From Phycisphaerales bacterium UBA966 (GTDB lineage: Bacteria > Planctomycetota > Phycisphaerae > Phycisphaerales > SM1A02), in contig DBCE01000027.1 of the NCBI GenBank assembly GCA_002292895.1, forward strand, positions 16,671 to 23,935: a stretch of 7,265 nucleotides of DNA, in the 5' to 3' direction. The first letter of the stretch is position 1. The number at the start of each line of letters is the position of its first letter. Below, one piece after another: positions 6,181 to 7,265 of this stretch. The position numbers and the translations under genes were made by a program. The notes under the pieces are model-generated. The model ran no database searches. It was not told the origin of the DNA and saw only the letters and a program-made list of their open reading frames with translations.

Positions 6181-7265
6181 TTAGCGGCAGGTGTCATGGA
6201 AAATGGACGCGAATCTGGAGCCGTGCCCCATGCCGATGGCTTTGGACCCATGACAAACTCAATGGTGCCGCCCGACTGCAGGACTGCATGGGAAAGCCAG
6301 CTCTTGTCCCATGGCTTGCCGTTGATGGTCACCGACTGGATGTACTTGTTTTCCGCTGAATTGTTCTTGGCGGTCATGAACACCTTGCCACCCGGAAGAT
6401 TCAGAGTCGCCTTGTCAAACAGCGGGGTTCCGATTGCATATTGGGGAACCGCGTGGGTGTATGGATAGAAACCGAGCGCACTAAAGACATACCACGCAGA
6501 CATCTGCCCAGCGTCCTCGTTGCCACTGATCCCTTGGGTGTCGTTGGTGTATTCCAGTTCCAAGACCCGACGTATCAACTCCGCTGCCTTGTACGGTTGG
6601 CCGACAAAGTTGTAGCAGTAGATCGCGTGGTTGTTTGGCTCATTGCCGTGCCAATACTGGCCAAAGTTCTTGGCACCCTCCTGCCAACCGGTCGCGTTGC
6701 CGCCGTGCACAGTGAAAAACTCATCAAGTCGCTTGGCAGTGTTCGCATCACCACCAAACAAGTCAATCAATCCTTGGGTGTCTTGCATGACATGCCAGAG
6801 CCACTGCCACGCGTTGCCCTCGCAATAGTCGTCGTTGCCCTTCCCGTCCCAAGTGAATGGGCTGAAAGTGTCCACCTTCGACCAATTTCCATCCTTGTCC
6901 TTCCCACGCAGGAACTGTGATTTGGGTTCCCAAAGATTGCGGTAACCAAGAGCGCGACGGTCATACTCCGCTGCCTTTTCCTTCTTGCCTACGGCCTCGG
7001 CAAAACGCGCCATCGAAAAGTCTAAGTACGCGCTCTCAAGCGTGTGCGTGACTCCCCAGTGACTGGGCGACGGCACATAGCCAAACTTGATGTACTCCTC
7101 CACATTGGCGCGCCGTCCATCGACTGTCGCGTTCTTCTCCATCAGTGCCCATGCGGCCTCGGTGTCGAACCCGCGGATGCCCTTGATGTAGGCATCGGGG
7201 ATGATCACATCGCACCACGTGCCGGGCATGCAGAAGACTTCCTTGTAGGCCAGTTTCCAGCGAGG
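6174..7265 (-). CDS. GH92 alpha-mannosidase, second paralogue, N-terminal half outside the window
   Basis: The frame stays open to the right edge, so only the C-terminal 363 codons are seen. The true start lies beyond the window; the Met at 7227-7229 is internal, since the 12 codons upstream continue the family alignment (PRWKLAY, like PEW at the same place in the neighbour). Conserved GH92 blocks follow in order: DAYIKGIRGFD, YRNLW, CEGNAWQW with the likely general-acid Glu at 6819-6821, HGNEPNNH, and GNEDAGQMSAWY with the likely base Asp at 6513-6515. Compared with its neighbour it lacks the His-Glu pair of the alpha-1,2 type, has Asn instead of the first Asp of the DxD, and is nine residues shorter between acid and base. 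It therefore probably acts on another linkage or substrate. Signal peptide and cell location cannot be seen. It lies 164 bases upstream of the other GH92 gene on the same strand and may belong to the same transcript. Family certain, specificity unknown. Confidence 0.95.
   Translation of the reverse strand, partial: PRWKLAYKEVFCMPGTWCDVIIPDAYIKGIRGFDTEAAWALMEKNATVDGRRANVEEYIKFGYVPSPSHWGVTHTLESAYLDFSMARFAEAVGKKEKAAEYDRRALGYRNLWEPKSQFLRGKDKDGNWSKVDTFSPFTWDGKGNDDYCEGNAWQWLWHVMQDTQGLIDLFGGDANTAKRLDEFFTVHGGNATGWQEGAKNFGQYWHGNEPNNHAIYCYNFVGQPYKAAELIRRVLELEYTNDTQGISGNEDAGQMSAWYVFSALGFYPYTHAVPQYAIGTPLFDKATLNLPGGKVFMTAKNNSAENKYIQSVTINGKPWDKSWLSHAVLQSGGTIEFVMGPKPSAWGTAPDSRPFSMTPAAKK

Noticed and set aside
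6173..7229. The Met at 7227-7229 as the start of a short 351-residue GH92 protein
   Set aside because: The frame continues open to the window edge and the upstream codons still align with the GH92 family, so the gene is cut by the window rather than truncated.
3727..7265. The two GH92 genes as a recent tandem duplication
   Set aside because: They share only family-level blocks, with different loop lengths and active-site signatures, so they diverged long ago or were acquired separately.

Overview
The window holds a compact bacterial carbohydrate-use locus on the minus strand and one unrelated surface-type gene on the plus strand. Transcribed right to left, the locus reads: a GH92 alpha-mannosidase whose 5' end lies beyond the right edge; a second, complete GH92 alpha-mannosidase with a signal peptide; an MFS hexose transporter of the FucP/GluP type; and a ROK-family sugar kinase. 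The last three genes are separated by only 58 and 40 bases and look like one operon. The simplest reading is stepwise mannose use. The GH92 enzymes trim terminal alpha-mannose from glycans outside the cytoplasm, the transporter imports the hexose, and the ROK kinase phosphorylates it. No SusC/SusD-like outer-membrane pair, regulator or mannose-6-phosphate isomerase lies inside the window.

Layout: 1-385 holds no gene I can support, apart from a possible tail of an upstream gene and a small operator-like dyad at 308-322. 386-949 (+) encodes a secreted protein with a PEP-CTERM-like C-terminus (PSPG, hydrophobic stretch, four arginines). 950-1078 separates two convergent genes and carries two consecutive hairpins, the second a 32-base palindrome with a single mismatched pair. 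1079-2185 (-) is the ROK kinase, 2226-3668 (-) the transporter and 3727-6009 (-) the complete GH92. The 164-base gap 6010-6173 contains most of a 78-base imperfect palindrome that also covers the stop codon of the next gene. 6174-7265 (-) is the C-terminal half of the second GH92.

Organism (inference): base composition is moderately GC-rich. Most starts have weak or no Shine-Dalgarno sequence. The PSPGA...RRRR sorting tail resembles PEP-CTERM variants that I associate with Planctomycetota such as Phycisphaerae. Genes of this kind also occur in Bacteroidota, Verrucomicrobiota and Armatimonadota, so the phylum is only a suggestion. A Gram-negative-type envelope and a glycan-degrading lifestyle are better supported.

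I see no strong evidence of a new kind of system. The points most worth a second look are the contrasting active-site signatures of the two GH92 paralogues, the zinc-motif-less ROK kinase, and the palindromic elements between genes.
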